NCBI GenBank assembly: GCA_046294265.1
Contig: JBKBKC010000009.1
Location: 1 to 64,000 of the forward strand
Origin: JBKBKC01 sp046294265
GTDB lineage: Bacteria > Pseudomonadota > Alphaproteobacteria > Rhodobacterales > Rhodobacteraceae
Reading direction: 5' to 3'
Length of the DNA stretch: 64,000 nucleotides
The notes under the pieces were generated by a model. That model was not told the DNA's origin and searched no databases. It worked only from the letters and a program-made list of their open reading frames with translations. Below, piece by piece: positions 25,311 through 32,775 of this stretch; the stretch's first letter is position 1; every line of letters begins with the position of its first letter. Both the position numbers and the translations under genes were made by a program.

Positions 25311-25342
25311 CTTGCCGTCCAGCCAGCCACCCGGAGGACGCG

Positions 25343-27361
25343 ATGACCAACCCCCTGCTTGCCCCCTGGGACACGCCCTTTGCCCTGCCGCCCTTCGCTG
25401 CCATCGAGGACGCCCATTTCGGCCCCGCCTTCGACGCCGGGCTGGCCGAGGCGCGCGCCGCCATCGCCGCCATCGCCGATGCGCCTGACGCCCCCAGCTT
25501 TGCCAACACCATCGCGGCGCTGGAACTGGCCGAGGGCACGCTCGACCGGGTATCGGGAGTGTTCTACAACCTCGCCGGGGCCGACAGCACGGATGCGCGC
25601 GAGGCGCTGATGCGCGACCTTGCGCCGAAAATGAGCGCGTTTTCCTCCGAGGTCACCGGCAACGCCGCCCTCTTCGCCCGCATCGAGGCGCTGTGGCAGG
25701 GGCGTGACACGCTGGATCTCGACCCCGAACAGATGCGGGTGCTGACGCTCTATCACCGGATGTTCCTGCGCGCGGGCGCGCGGCTGACGGGGGATGAGGC
25801 CGCGCGCATGGCGGCGGTGAAATCCCGCCTTGCGGTGCTGGGCACGGCCTTTGGCCAGAACCTCCTGGCCGAGGAACGCGGCTGGGCGATAGACCTGGCC
25901 GAGGGCGACCTTGAAGGGCTGCCCGATTTCGTCGTGGCGGCAGCCCGCGCGGCAGGGGTGGAACGCGGGGCGGCGGGGCCGGTGGTGACGCTCAGCCGGT
26001 CGCTGATCGTGCCCTTCCTGCAATTCTCGCCCCGCCGCGACCTGCGCGAGGCCGCCTGGCGCGCCTGGGTGGCGCGCGGCGCCAACGGCAACGACCACGA
26101 CAACCGCGCCATCGCCGCCGATATCCTCGCCCTGCGGCACGAACGCGCGCAGATGCTGGGTTATGCCAGCTTTGCCGATTTCAAGCTGGAGCCGGAGATG
26201 GCGAAAACCCCGCAGGCGGTGCGCGACCTCCTGATGCGGGTCTGGGCGCCCGCCCGTGCGCGGGCCGAGGCGGATGGCGCTGTGCTGGCACGGATGATGG
26301 CCGAGGATGGGGTGAACGGCCCCCTCGAACCCTGGGACTGGCGCTACTATGCCGAGAAACGGCGGCTGGCCGAGCATGATCTGGATGAGGCGGCGCTGAA
26401 GCCCTACCTCTCGCTCGACGCGATGCTGGGTGCGATGTTCGACTGCGCGCACCGGCTGTTCGGGCTGGAGTTCCGCACCCTCGACGTGCCCCTTTACCAC
26501 CCGGATGCCCGGGCATGGGAGGTGACGCGGCGCGGCGCGCATGTGGCGGTGTTCATGGGCGACTATTTCGCGCGGGGGTCCAAACGCTCGGGCGCCTGGT
26601 GCTCGGCCATGCGGTCGCAGCGCAAACTGGGGGGCGAGGTGCGCCCCGTCGTGGTGAATGTGTGCAATTTCGCCAAGGGCGATCCCTGCCTTCTGTCCTG
26701 GGACGACGCGCGCACCCTGTTTCACGAATTCGGCCATGCGCTGCACCAGATGCTGTCGGACGTGACGCATGGCTTTGTCTCGGGCACCAGCGTGGCCCGC
26801 GATTTCGTGGAACTGCCCAGCCAGCTTTACGAACACTGGCTGTCGGTGCCCGAGGTGCTGACCACGCACGCCCGCCATTGGCAGACGGGCGAGCCGATGC
26901 CGCCCGCGCTACGCGACCGGCTTCTGGCCGCCTCCACTTATGGGCAGGGGTTCTCCACAGTGGAATTTCTAGGCGCTGCCCTCGTTGATCTGGCCTTCCA
27001 CGAGGGCACGCCGCCCACCGATCCGATGGCGCGGCAGGCCGAGGTGCTGGCGGGGCTGGGGATGCCCCATGCCATCGGGATGCGCCACGCGACGCCCCAT
27101 TTCGCGCATGTGTTCTCGGGCGACGGCTATTCGGCGGGCTATTACAGCTACATGTGGTCCGAGGTGATGGACGCGGACGCCTTTGCCGCCTTCGAGGAAA
27201 CCGGCGATCCCTTTGACCCCGAGACGGCGGCGCGGCTGGAACGGTTCATCCTGTCCGCAGGCGGGTCGGAGGAACCCGACGCGCTCTATACGAAATTCCG
27301 CGGCCAGATGCCGGGGGTCGAGGCGCTTTTGAAAGGGCGCGGGTTGCTGGACGCGGCCTGA
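25343..27361 (+). CDS. dcp: M3-family metallopeptidase (peptidyl-dipeptidase / oligopeptidase A-like)
   Basis: This 672-residue zinc peptidase degrades oligopeptides in the cytosol. HEFGH at residues 461-465 is the zinc-binding and catalytic motif, with the third zinc ligand Glu in FVELPSQLYEHW about 25 residues later. The late GYSAGYYSYMWSEV substrate-binding segment is also typical of Dcp/PrlC. The opening PLLAPWDTPFALPPFAAIED matches this family. No signal peptide is seen. The ATG at 25343 has GGAGGA 4 bases upstream. Separating Dcp from oligopeptidase A by eye is uncertain. Confidence 0.92.
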   Translation: MTNPLLAPWDTPFALPPFAAIEDAHFGPAFDAGLAEARAAIAAIADAPDAPSFANTIAALELAEGTLDRVSGVFYNLAGADSTDAREALMRDLAPKMSAFSSEVTGNAALFARIEALWQGRDTLDLDPEQMRVLTLYHRMFLRAGARLTGDEAARMAAVKSRLAVLGTAFGQNLLAEERGWAIDLAEGDLEGLPDFVVAAARAAGVERGAAGPVVTLSRSLIVPFLQFSPRRDLREAAWRAWVARGANGNDHDNRAIAADILALRHERAQMLGYASFADFKLEPEMAKTPQAVRDLLMRVWAPARARAEADGAVLARMMAEDGVNGPLEPWDWRYYAEKRRLAEHDLDEAALKPYLSLDAMLGAMFDCAHRLFGLEFRTLDVPLYHPDARAWEVTRRGAHVAVFMGDYFARGSKRSGAWCSAMRSQRKLGGEVRPVVVNVCNFAKGDPCLLSWDDARTLFHEFGHALHQMLSDVTHGFVSGTSVARDFVELPSQLYEHWLSVPEVLTTHARHWQTGEPMPPALRDRLLAASTYGQGFSTVEFLGAALVDLAFHEGTPPTDPMARQAEVLAGLGMPHAIGMRHATPHFAHVFSGDGYSAGYYSYMWSEVMDADAFAAFEETGDPFDPETAARLERFILSAGGSEEPDALYTKFRGQMPGVEALLKGRGLLDAA

Positions 27362-27368
27362 CCGACGC

Positions 27369-28331
27369 TCACCCCCGCCGCAGTGCCGAAGGGGCCACGC
27401 CAAAGGCCCCGCGGAACGCCCGCGCAAAGGTGGCGGGCGAGGAAAAGCCGCAGCGCAGCGCCACCTCTGCCATCGGATGCGCGGTGTCCGTCACCATCCG
27501 CCGCGCCGCCGCCAGCCGCAAGGACAGCGCATAGGCGGCGGGCGAGGTGCCAAGGTCTGCCCGGAACAAAGCCTCCAGCCGCCGCGGCGACAGGCCAAGG
27601 GCGGCGGCGGTGGCGCGGGCAGGCTCCGGCGTCTCGATCCGCGCCTCCATCCGGGCCACCGCCGCCGCCACGCGCGGGTCGAGGGTGGCATCGGCGGCGG
27701 CGATCTGCGGATCATGCCCCGGCCGCGCGGTGGTCAGGAAACTGGCCGCCACCTGCCGCGCCAGCGCCCGGCCATGGCGGCTTGCGATCAGGTGCAGCAT
27801 CAGGTCCTGCGCCGGGGCCGCCCCCCCTGCGGTGGCCCGCGCGCGGTCGATCACAAAACGGTCGGGCACGACCTCGACAGCCGGATGGGCCGCCGCCAGA
27901 TCCTCCAGATCCTCCCAATGCACGGTCGCGCGGTGGCCATCCAGCAGACCCGCCCGCGCGAGCACCCATGGCCCCGCATCAATGCCCCCGATCAGCGCAA
28001 AGCGGGGGGCGAGGCGGCGCAGGTCACGGATCAGCGGCCGCGTGGCCACCTCGGCCTGCCGGAACCCCGCCACCACCATCAGCGCATCGGCCCCCTCCGC
28101 CGCCGCCAGTGGCCCGACGGCGGGCAGGTCGAGCCCGCAGGTCAGCGGCACCGCCTGGCCATCCGGCGAGACGACACGCCAACGGAACGCCCCCTGCCCC
28201 AGATGCCGGTTGGCCGCGCGCAGGGGATCGAGAACCGAGGCCACCTCGAGGATCGAGGCGTGGGGCAGGACCAGCACCGCGAGGGCGAGCGGGGCCGGGG
28301 CCGGGGTAAAGACTTTGGCGTTTTGCGTCAT
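27369..28331 (-). CDS. cdhR: GlxA/AraC-type transcriptional regulator, probably CdhR-like
   Basis: This 320-residue protein has an N-terminal DJ-1/PfpI-like amidase-fold sensor (about 15-190, LALAVLVLPHASILEVASVLDP) and a C-terminal AraC helix-turn-helix domain (about 220-320). The latter shows the second-helix signature MAEVALRCGFSSPATFARAF. P. aeruginosa CdhR, an activator of carnitine dehydrogenase genes, has the same architecture. Its position divergent from the dehydrocarnitine-cleavage gene (159-base gap) supports a carnitine-responsive role. The stop is 7 bases from the M3 peptidase stop. Ligand and operator are not identified from sequence. Confidence 0.82.
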   Translation of the reverse strand: MTQNAKVFTPAPAPLALAVLVLPHASILEVASVLDPLRAANRHLGQGAFRWRVVSPDGQAVPLTCGLDLPAVGPLAAAEGADALMVVAGFRQAEVATRPLIRDLRRLAPRFALIGGIDAGPWVLARAGLLDGHRATVHWEDLEDLAAAHPAVEVVPDRFVIDRARATAGGAAPAQDLMLHLIASRHGRALARQVAASFLTTARPGHDPQIAAADATLDPRVAAAVARMEARIETPEPARATAAALGLSPRRLEALFRADLGTSPAAYALSLRLAAARRMVTDTAHPMAEVALRCGFSSPATFARAFRGAFGVAPSALRRG

Positions 28332-28407
28332 GACGGTTTCGTATGGCGCAAAGACGCGGGATGCAATCGGGGTAAGCTCGGCAGCGTGGCACGGAGTGGC
28401 GACCGCC

Positions 28408-28457
28408 GGGGGTTTCACACCCCCGGACCCCCGTGGGATATTTCCGGACGAAAGAAG
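28408..28457. repeat. AAATATCCC intergenic element, copy 3
   Basis: On the minus strand the sequence reads CTTCTTTCGTCCGGAAATATCC and continues into CACGGGGGTCC and GGGGGTGTGAAACCCCC, the last forming a small hairpin. It lies between cdhR and the divergent carnitine operon, so it is not only at 3' ends. It may be part of the promoter region. Confidence 0.65.
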
Positions 28458-28490
28458 CGCAGGGCAAAGCCCTGTGACAGGGGGGTGCTG

Positions 28491-29399
28491 ATGCCATTGG
28501 CCATGAACCGGGAGGTGTTCATCACCTGCGCCGTCACGGGGTCGGGCGGGACGCAGGACCGAAGCCCGCATGTGCCGCGTTCGCCCGCCCAGATCGCCGA
28601 CAGCGCCATCGCGGCGGCGCGTGCGGGGGCGGCGGTGGTGCATTGCCATGTGCGCGACCCCGAGACGGGGCGGCCCGCGCGCGACCCCGCGCTTTACCGC
28701 GAGGTGACGGAGCGCATCCGGGACTCATCGGTGGATGTGGTGCTGAACCTGACGGCGGGGATGGGCGGCGACCTGCTGTTCGACGGGACGGAAAGCATGA
28801 ACCGCATGTCGCAGCGCAGCGACATGGCGGGGGCGGCGGAGCGGGTGGCGCATGTGGTGGAGTGCCAGCCCGAGATCTGCACGCTGGACTGCGGCACGAT
28901 GAACTTTGCCGAGGCCGATTACGTGATGGTCAACACGCCGGGCATGCTGCGCGACATGGCCGGGCGCATGACGGCGGCGGGGGTGCGGATCGAGATCGAG
29001 GCCTTTGATACCGGGCATCTGTGGTTTGCCAGGCAGTTGGTGGCCGAGCGGGTGATCCCCGATCCGGTGCTGGTTCAGCTGTGCATGGGGGTGCCCTGGG
29101 GCGCGCCGGACGACCTTCACACCTTTCTTGCGATGGTGGCGAATGTGCCGACCGCGTGGCACTGGTCGGGGTTCGCGATCGGGCGCAACCAGATGGCCTA
29201 TGTGGCGGCCGCCGTGCTGGCGGGGGGAAACGTGCGCGTGGGGCTGGAGGACAACCTGTGGCTGGAGAAGGGCGTGCTGGCCACCAATGCGCAACTGGTG
29301 GAACGGGCGGTGGGGATCATCAGCGCGATGGGGGCGCGGGTGATCACGCCGGCCGAGGTGCGGGCGCGGCTGAAGCTGGAGAAGAGGGCGCCGCGATGA
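28491..29399 (+). CDS. cdhC: BKACE-family enzyme, 3-dehydrocarnitine cleavage enzyme
   Basis: BKACE enzymes condense a beta-keto acid with acetyl-CoA and release acetoacetate; the dehydrocarnitine type yields glycine-betainyl-CoA. This 302-residue TIM barrel shows VFITCAVTGSGGTQDRSP, AAVVHCHVRDPETG (the metal-binding HxH), ICTLDCGTMNF, RIEIEAFDTGHL and VRVGLEDNLWL, all family signatures. The carnitine assignment comes from the fused CdhA-CdhB gene downstream and the CdhR-like gene upstream. The ATG at 28491 has a G-run 5 bases upstream; an ATG at 28503 is possible. The stop overlaps the lipocalin start (ATGA). Confidence 0.87.
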   Translation: MPLAMNREVFITCAVTGSGGTQDRSPHVPRSPAQIADSAIAAARAGAAVVHCHVRDPETGRPARDPALYREVTERIRDSSVDVVLNLTAGMGGDLLFDGTESMNRMSQRSDMAGAAERVAHVVECQPEICTLDCGTMNFAEADYVMVNTPGMLRDMAGRMTAAGVRIEIEAFDTGHLWFARQLVAERVIPDPVLVQLCMGVPWGAPDDLHTFLAMVANVPTAWHWSGFAIGRNQMAYVAAAVLAGGNVRVGLEDNLWLEKGVLATNAQLVERAVGIISAMGARVITPAEVRARLKLEKRAPR

Positions 29400-29914
29400 G
29401 GTGGATTTTCCTGGCGGCAGCCCTGGCGCTGACGGGATGTGTGCCGCATGTTCCGTCCTATCGCTATCTGACGGCGCCGATGGCGACGGTGGACATGGCG
29501 CCCGCGCGGCTGGCAGGCGCATGGTATCAGATTGCGGCCTATCCGGCGCCGTTCCAGGACGGATGCACGCATGTGACCGCAACCTACAGCCCGCTCGCGG
29601 ATGGGACGATCGGGGTGGCAAACCGCTGCCGCCGGGACGGGGTGGTAACGGGGATCGACGGGGTGGCCGTGCCGGTGGGGCCAGGGCAGTTGAAGGTGCG
29701 CCTGCAAGGCGTTCCGATTGCAGGGGATTACTGGGTTCTGGGCACGCTGCGCGGAGGGCGGATCGTGATCGTCGGCACGCCCTCGCGGGTGGCCGGCTGG
29801 GTGCTGTCGCGCGACCGCCATGTGCGCGATCCGCGCGTATATGACGCCGCGCGCGACGTGTTCCGGCGCAACGGCTATGACGCGGCGGCGCTGGAAAGGA
29901 CATTGCAGAGATGA
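29396..29914 (+). CDS. Lipocalin-family lipoprotein (Blc-like)
   Basis: This 172-residue protein has a lipoprotein signal peptide with lipobox LTGC (Cys15), so it is anchored in a membrane on the periplasmic side. The lipocalin SCR1-like segment RLAGAWYQIAAYPAPFQDG follows, then a second conserved stretch GDYWVLGTL and GWVLSRD near the end. Bacterial lipocalins bind small hydrophobic or amphiphilic molecules. It sits between cdhC and cdhAB with ATGA overlaps on both sides, so it is translated with carnitine-pathway enzymes. That suggests a role with quaternary amines, acylcarnitines or membrane lipids, which is inference. Confidence 0.86.
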   Translation: MRWIFLAAALALTGCVPHVPSYRYLTAPMATVDMAPARLAGAWYQIAAYPAPFQDGCTHVTATYSPLADGTIGVANRCRRDGVVTGIDGVAVPVGPGQLKVRLQGVPIAGDYWVLGTLRGGRIVIVGTPSRVAGWVLSRDRHVRDPRVYDAARDVFRRNGYDAAALERTLQR

Positions 29915-31353
29915 AGGCGGCGATCATCGGCGGCGGGGTCATCGGCGGCGGCTGGGCCGCGCGGTTCCTCCTGAACGGCTGGGACGTGGCGGTGTTCGAC
30001 CCTGACCCCGAGGCGCCCCGCAAGATCGCCGAGGTGCTGGGCAACGCCCGCGCCGCGCTGCCGCAACTCTATGACGGACCGATGCCGCCCGAGGGGCGCC
30101 TGACCTTTGCCGCGACCATGGCCGAGGCCGTGGACAATGCAGCCTATGTGCAGGAATCGGTGTCTGAGCGCATTGATCTCAAGCACCGGGTCTACTCGCA
30201 GATCCAGCAGTCAAATCCGGGGGTTCTGATCGGTTCCTCCACCAGCGGCTTCAAGGCTTCGGAGTTGCAGATGGGCAGCCCCGCCCCCGACCGCATCATC
30301 GTCGCGCATCCGTTCAACCCGGTCTATCTGCTTCCGTTGTCCGAAGTGTCTGGCTCACCCGCCAACCCGCCCGAAGTGGTGGAGGAAACGGCCCGGGTCA
30401 TGCGCGCGATCGGCATGTTCCCCTTGATCGTCCGTCATGAGATCGACGCCTTCATCGGCAACCGCTTTCTCGAGGCGGTGTGGCGCGAGGCGCTGTGGAT
30501 GCTGGTCGATGGCGTCGCAACCACCGCCGAGATCGACGAGGCGATCCGCATGGGCTTTGGCCTGCGCTGGGGTCAGATGGGCCTGTTCGAAACCTACCGG
30601 ATTGCCGGGGGCGAGGCGGGGATGCGGCATTTCATGGCGCAGTTCGGGCCTGCGCTGAAATGGCCCTGGTCGAAGCTGACCGATGTGCCCGAGTTCAACG
30701 AAGCGCTTGTGGAATTGGTCGCCAGCCAGTCCGACGCGCAATCGGGCCATCATTCGATCCGTGAGCTCGAACGCATCCGGGATGGCAACCTTGTGGGCTT
30801 CCTGCGCGCGCTGAAGGATCGTGACTGGGGCGCCGGCCGGGTGATCCGCGAGCATGAGGCGCAGCGCAGGGCAGCGGCGGATGTGTCGGGCGACCCGTTG
30901 CAGATGGCGCGGATGACCGTCCTGCCCTCGTGGATCGACTACAACGGACATATGGCCGAAAGCCGCTATCTGTTCGCCTGTTCGGAGACCACCGATGCTT
31001 TCCTGCGCCATATCGGGGCGGACCTGGACTATGTGAAGGGCGGGCACAGCTACTACACCGCCGAGACGCATATCCTGCATCGGGGCGAGGCGAAGGCGGG
31101 GGATGCGCTGACAGGATCGGTGCAGGTGCTGGCGGCAAATGAGAAGCGGCTGCATGTGTTCGTCACCCTCGCGCGGGGGGAGGATGTGGTGGCGACGCTG
31201 GAACAGATGCTGTTGCATGTGGATATGGGCGCGGGCCGCACCTGCCCGGCGGCACCCGAAGTTCTGGCCCGCCTGCTGCCGATCGCCGTGGCACACAGCG
31301 CCCTGCCCCGCCCCGAGGGCGCGGGGCGCCATGTCGGACAACGGAGGGACTGA
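29911..31353 (+). CDS. cdhA: Fused L-carnitine dehydrogenase and betainyl-CoA thioesterase
   Basis: The 480-residue protein has two parts. Residues 1 to about 320 form an NAD-dependent 3-hydroxyacyl-CoA-dehydrogenase-like carnitine 3-dehydrogenase, with AAIIGGGVIGGGWAARF (Rossmann), SSTSGFKASELQ, AHPFNPVYLLPLSEV (catalytic His) and DAFIGNRFLEAVWREALW. From about residue 330 a hot-dog thioesterase follows, with LPSWIDYNGHMAESRY matching the 4HBT active-site motif. In Pseudomonas these are separate proteins, CdhA and CdhB. The fusion would oxidise carnitine to 3-dehydrocarnitine and hydrolyse betainyl-CoA, two steps flanking the CdhC reaction. Overlaps both neighbours (ATGA, TGATG). Confidence 0.9.
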   Translation: MKAAIIGGGVIGGGWAARFLLNGWDVAVFDPDPEAPRKIAEVLGNARAALPQLYDGPMPPEGRLTFAATMAEAVDNAAYVQESVSERIDLKHRVYSQIQQSNPGVLIGSSTSGFKASELQMGSPAPDRIIVAHPFNPVYLLPLSEVSGSPANPPEVVEETARVMRAIGMFPLIVRHEIDAFIGNRFLEAVWREALWMLVDGVATTAEIDEAIRMGFGLRWGQMGLFETYRIAGGEAGMRHFMAQFGPALKWPWSKLTDVPEFNEALVELVASQSDAQSGHHSIRELERIRDGNLVGFLRALKDRDWGAGRVIREHEAQRRAAADVSGDPLQMARMTVLPSWIDYNGHMAESRYLFACSETTDAFLRHIGADLDYVKGGHSYYTAETHILHRGEAKAGDALTGSVQVLAANEKRLHVFVTLARGEDVVATLEQMLLHVDMGAGRTCPAAPEVLARLLPIAVAHSALPRPEGAGRHVGQRRD

Positions 31354-32516
31354 TGCATTTCGCCCTGACCGACGAACAGCGCATGATCGTGGAGACAACG
31401 CGCACCTTTGTCGAAACCGAACTTTTCCCCTATGAGGCAGAGGTTGAGCGCACCGGCCACTTGCCCCTCGGCCTGATCCGCGAGGTGCAGCAAAAGGCCA
31501 TGGCTGCTGGTCTTTATGCGGCGAACATGCCGGAAGAGGTGGGCGGCGCGGGTCTCGATACCCTTTCCTGGCTCTTGTACGAACGCGAGCTTGGCCGCGC
31601 GAATTACGCCCTGCACTGGACCTGCGTTGCGCGGCCCTCGAACATCCTGCTGGCGGGAACGCCGGACCAGCGCGACCGCTACCTCATGCCCTGCATCCGG
31701 GGCGAGACCTGGGATTGCCTGGCCATGACCGAACCCGGCGCCGGGTCCGACCTGCGCGGGATGACCGCCCATGCCCGACAGGATGGCACCGACTGGGTGC
31801 TGGCCGGCACCAAGCATTTCATCAGCCACGCCGACATCGCGGGCTTCACCATCGCTTTCATGGCGACGGGCGAGCAGGCCACCCCGCGCGGCCCCAAGAA
31901 ACGCATCACCGCGTTCTTCGTGGACAAGGGCACACCCGGCTTCACGGTGCGCGAAGGCTACCGCAACGTCAGCCACCGCGGCTACAGCAACTGCATCCTC
32001 GAGTTCGACGATTGCCGGGTTCCGGCGGAGAATGTGCTGGGCGAGGTGCACAGGGGCTTCGAGGTGGCAAGCACCTGGCTGGGCGCCACACGGCTGCAGG
32101 TCGCCGCCACCTGCCTCGGCCGGGCAGAGCGCGCGTTGACCCTCGCGCTGTCCTATGCCGCCCAGCGCCGGCAGTTCGGACAGGCCATTGGCAAGTTCCA
32201 GGGCATCAGCTTCAAGCTCGCCGACATGGCAACCGAACTCCGCGCAGCCGAACTGCTGACCTGGGCCGCAGGCTGGGCCTATGACAACGGCGGCGCCTCG
32301 GAGGCGGCGATGGCCATGGCCAAGCTCAAGGCCTCCGAAGTGCTGGCGATGGTCGCGGATGAGGCGATCCAGATCCACGGCGGGATGGGCCTGATGGACG
32401 ACCTGCCGCTGGAACGCATCTGGCGCGACGCTCGGGTGGAACGCATCTGGGAAGGCACCAGCGAAATCCAGCGCCACATCATCAGCCGCGAACTCTTGCG
32501 CCCGCTCGAGGGCTGA
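31353..32516 (+). CDS. Acyl-CoA dehydrogenase, possibly acting on gamma-butyrobetainyl-CoA
   Basis: This 387-residue FAD enzyme has the acyl-CoA dehydrogenase signatures CLAMTEPGAGSDLRGMTAHA (FAD/substrate loop), SYAAQRRQFGQAIGKFQGI, DEAIQIHGGMGLMDDLPLERI and RIWEGTSEIQRHIISREL. It introduces a 2,3-double bond in an acyl-CoA. The overlapping TGATG with cdhA and the downstream CoA synthetase and CaiD-like hydratase suggest that the substrate is a quaternary-amine acyl-CoA (gamma-butyrobetainyl-CoA to crotonobetainyl-CoA). That is inferred from context. CaiA of E. coli has similar size but works in the reductive direction. Confidence 0.88.
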   Translation: MHFALTDEQRMIVETTRTFVETELFPYEAEVERTGHLPLGLIREVQQKAMAAGLYAANMPEEVGGAGLDTLSWLLYERELGRANYALHWTCVARPSNILLAGTPDQRDRYLMPCIRGETWDCLAMTEPGAGSDLRGMTAHARQDGTDWVLAGTKHFISHADIAGFTIAFMATGEQATPRGPKKRITAFFVDKGTPGFTVREGYRNVSHRGYSNCILEFDDCRVPAENVLGEVHRGFEVASTWLGATRLQVAATCLGRAERALTLALSYAAQRRQFGQAIGKFQGISFKLADMATELRAAELLTWAAGWAYDNGGASEAAMAMAKLKASEVLAMVADEAIQIHGGMGLMDDLPLERIWRDARVERIWEGTSEIQRHIISRELLRPLEG

Positions 32517-32527
32517 AGGGGCGGGAA

Positions 32528-32583
32528 GGGGGGCTCTGCCCCCCGCCTTCGGCTCCCCCCGGGATATTTGAGGACAGAAGAAG
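32528..32583. repeat. AAATATCCC intergenic element, copy 4, inverted
   Basis: Minus-strand reading is CTTCTTCTGTCCTCAAATAT then CCCGGGG, GCCGAAGGC and a GGGGGGCAGAGCCCCCC hairpin (32528-32544). It follows the acyl-CoA dehydrogenase stop by 11 bases and faces copy 5 in the opposite orientation. Confidence 0.75.
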
Positions 32584-32661
32584 CAACGGAATGTTAACCT
32601 TGTCGCGCCATGCTAACTCCACGGTACAGGCGGGGACGCCGATGACCGTGACGGGAGAAGC

Positions 32662-32687
32662 CCCTCTGCCTCGCAAGCGGCAGAGGG
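32662..32687 (+). other. 9-bp hairpin in the gap before the CoA synthetase gene
   Basis: CCCTCTGCC (32662-32670) and GGCAGAGGG (32679-32687) pair across an 8-base loop between two inverted AAATATCCC elements. There is no T-tract. It could be a weak terminator or an mRNA stability hairpin. Confidence 0.45.
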
Positions 32688-32705
32688 CATCCCTGATCCC
32701 TCTCG

Positions 32706-32753
32706 GCTTCTTCTGTCCACAAATATCCCGGGGTCCGGGGCAGCGCCCCGGGG
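32706..32753. repeat. AAATATCCC intergenic element, copy 5
   Basis: CTTCTTCTGTCCACAAATAT, then CCCGGGG and a hairpin GGGGCAGCGCCCC (32736-32748). It ends about 20 bases before the CoA synthetase start, so part of it lies in the expected leader of that gene. Confidence 0.75.
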
Positions 32754-32775
32754 TGTGGCAGGGGAGCAGGGCCCG

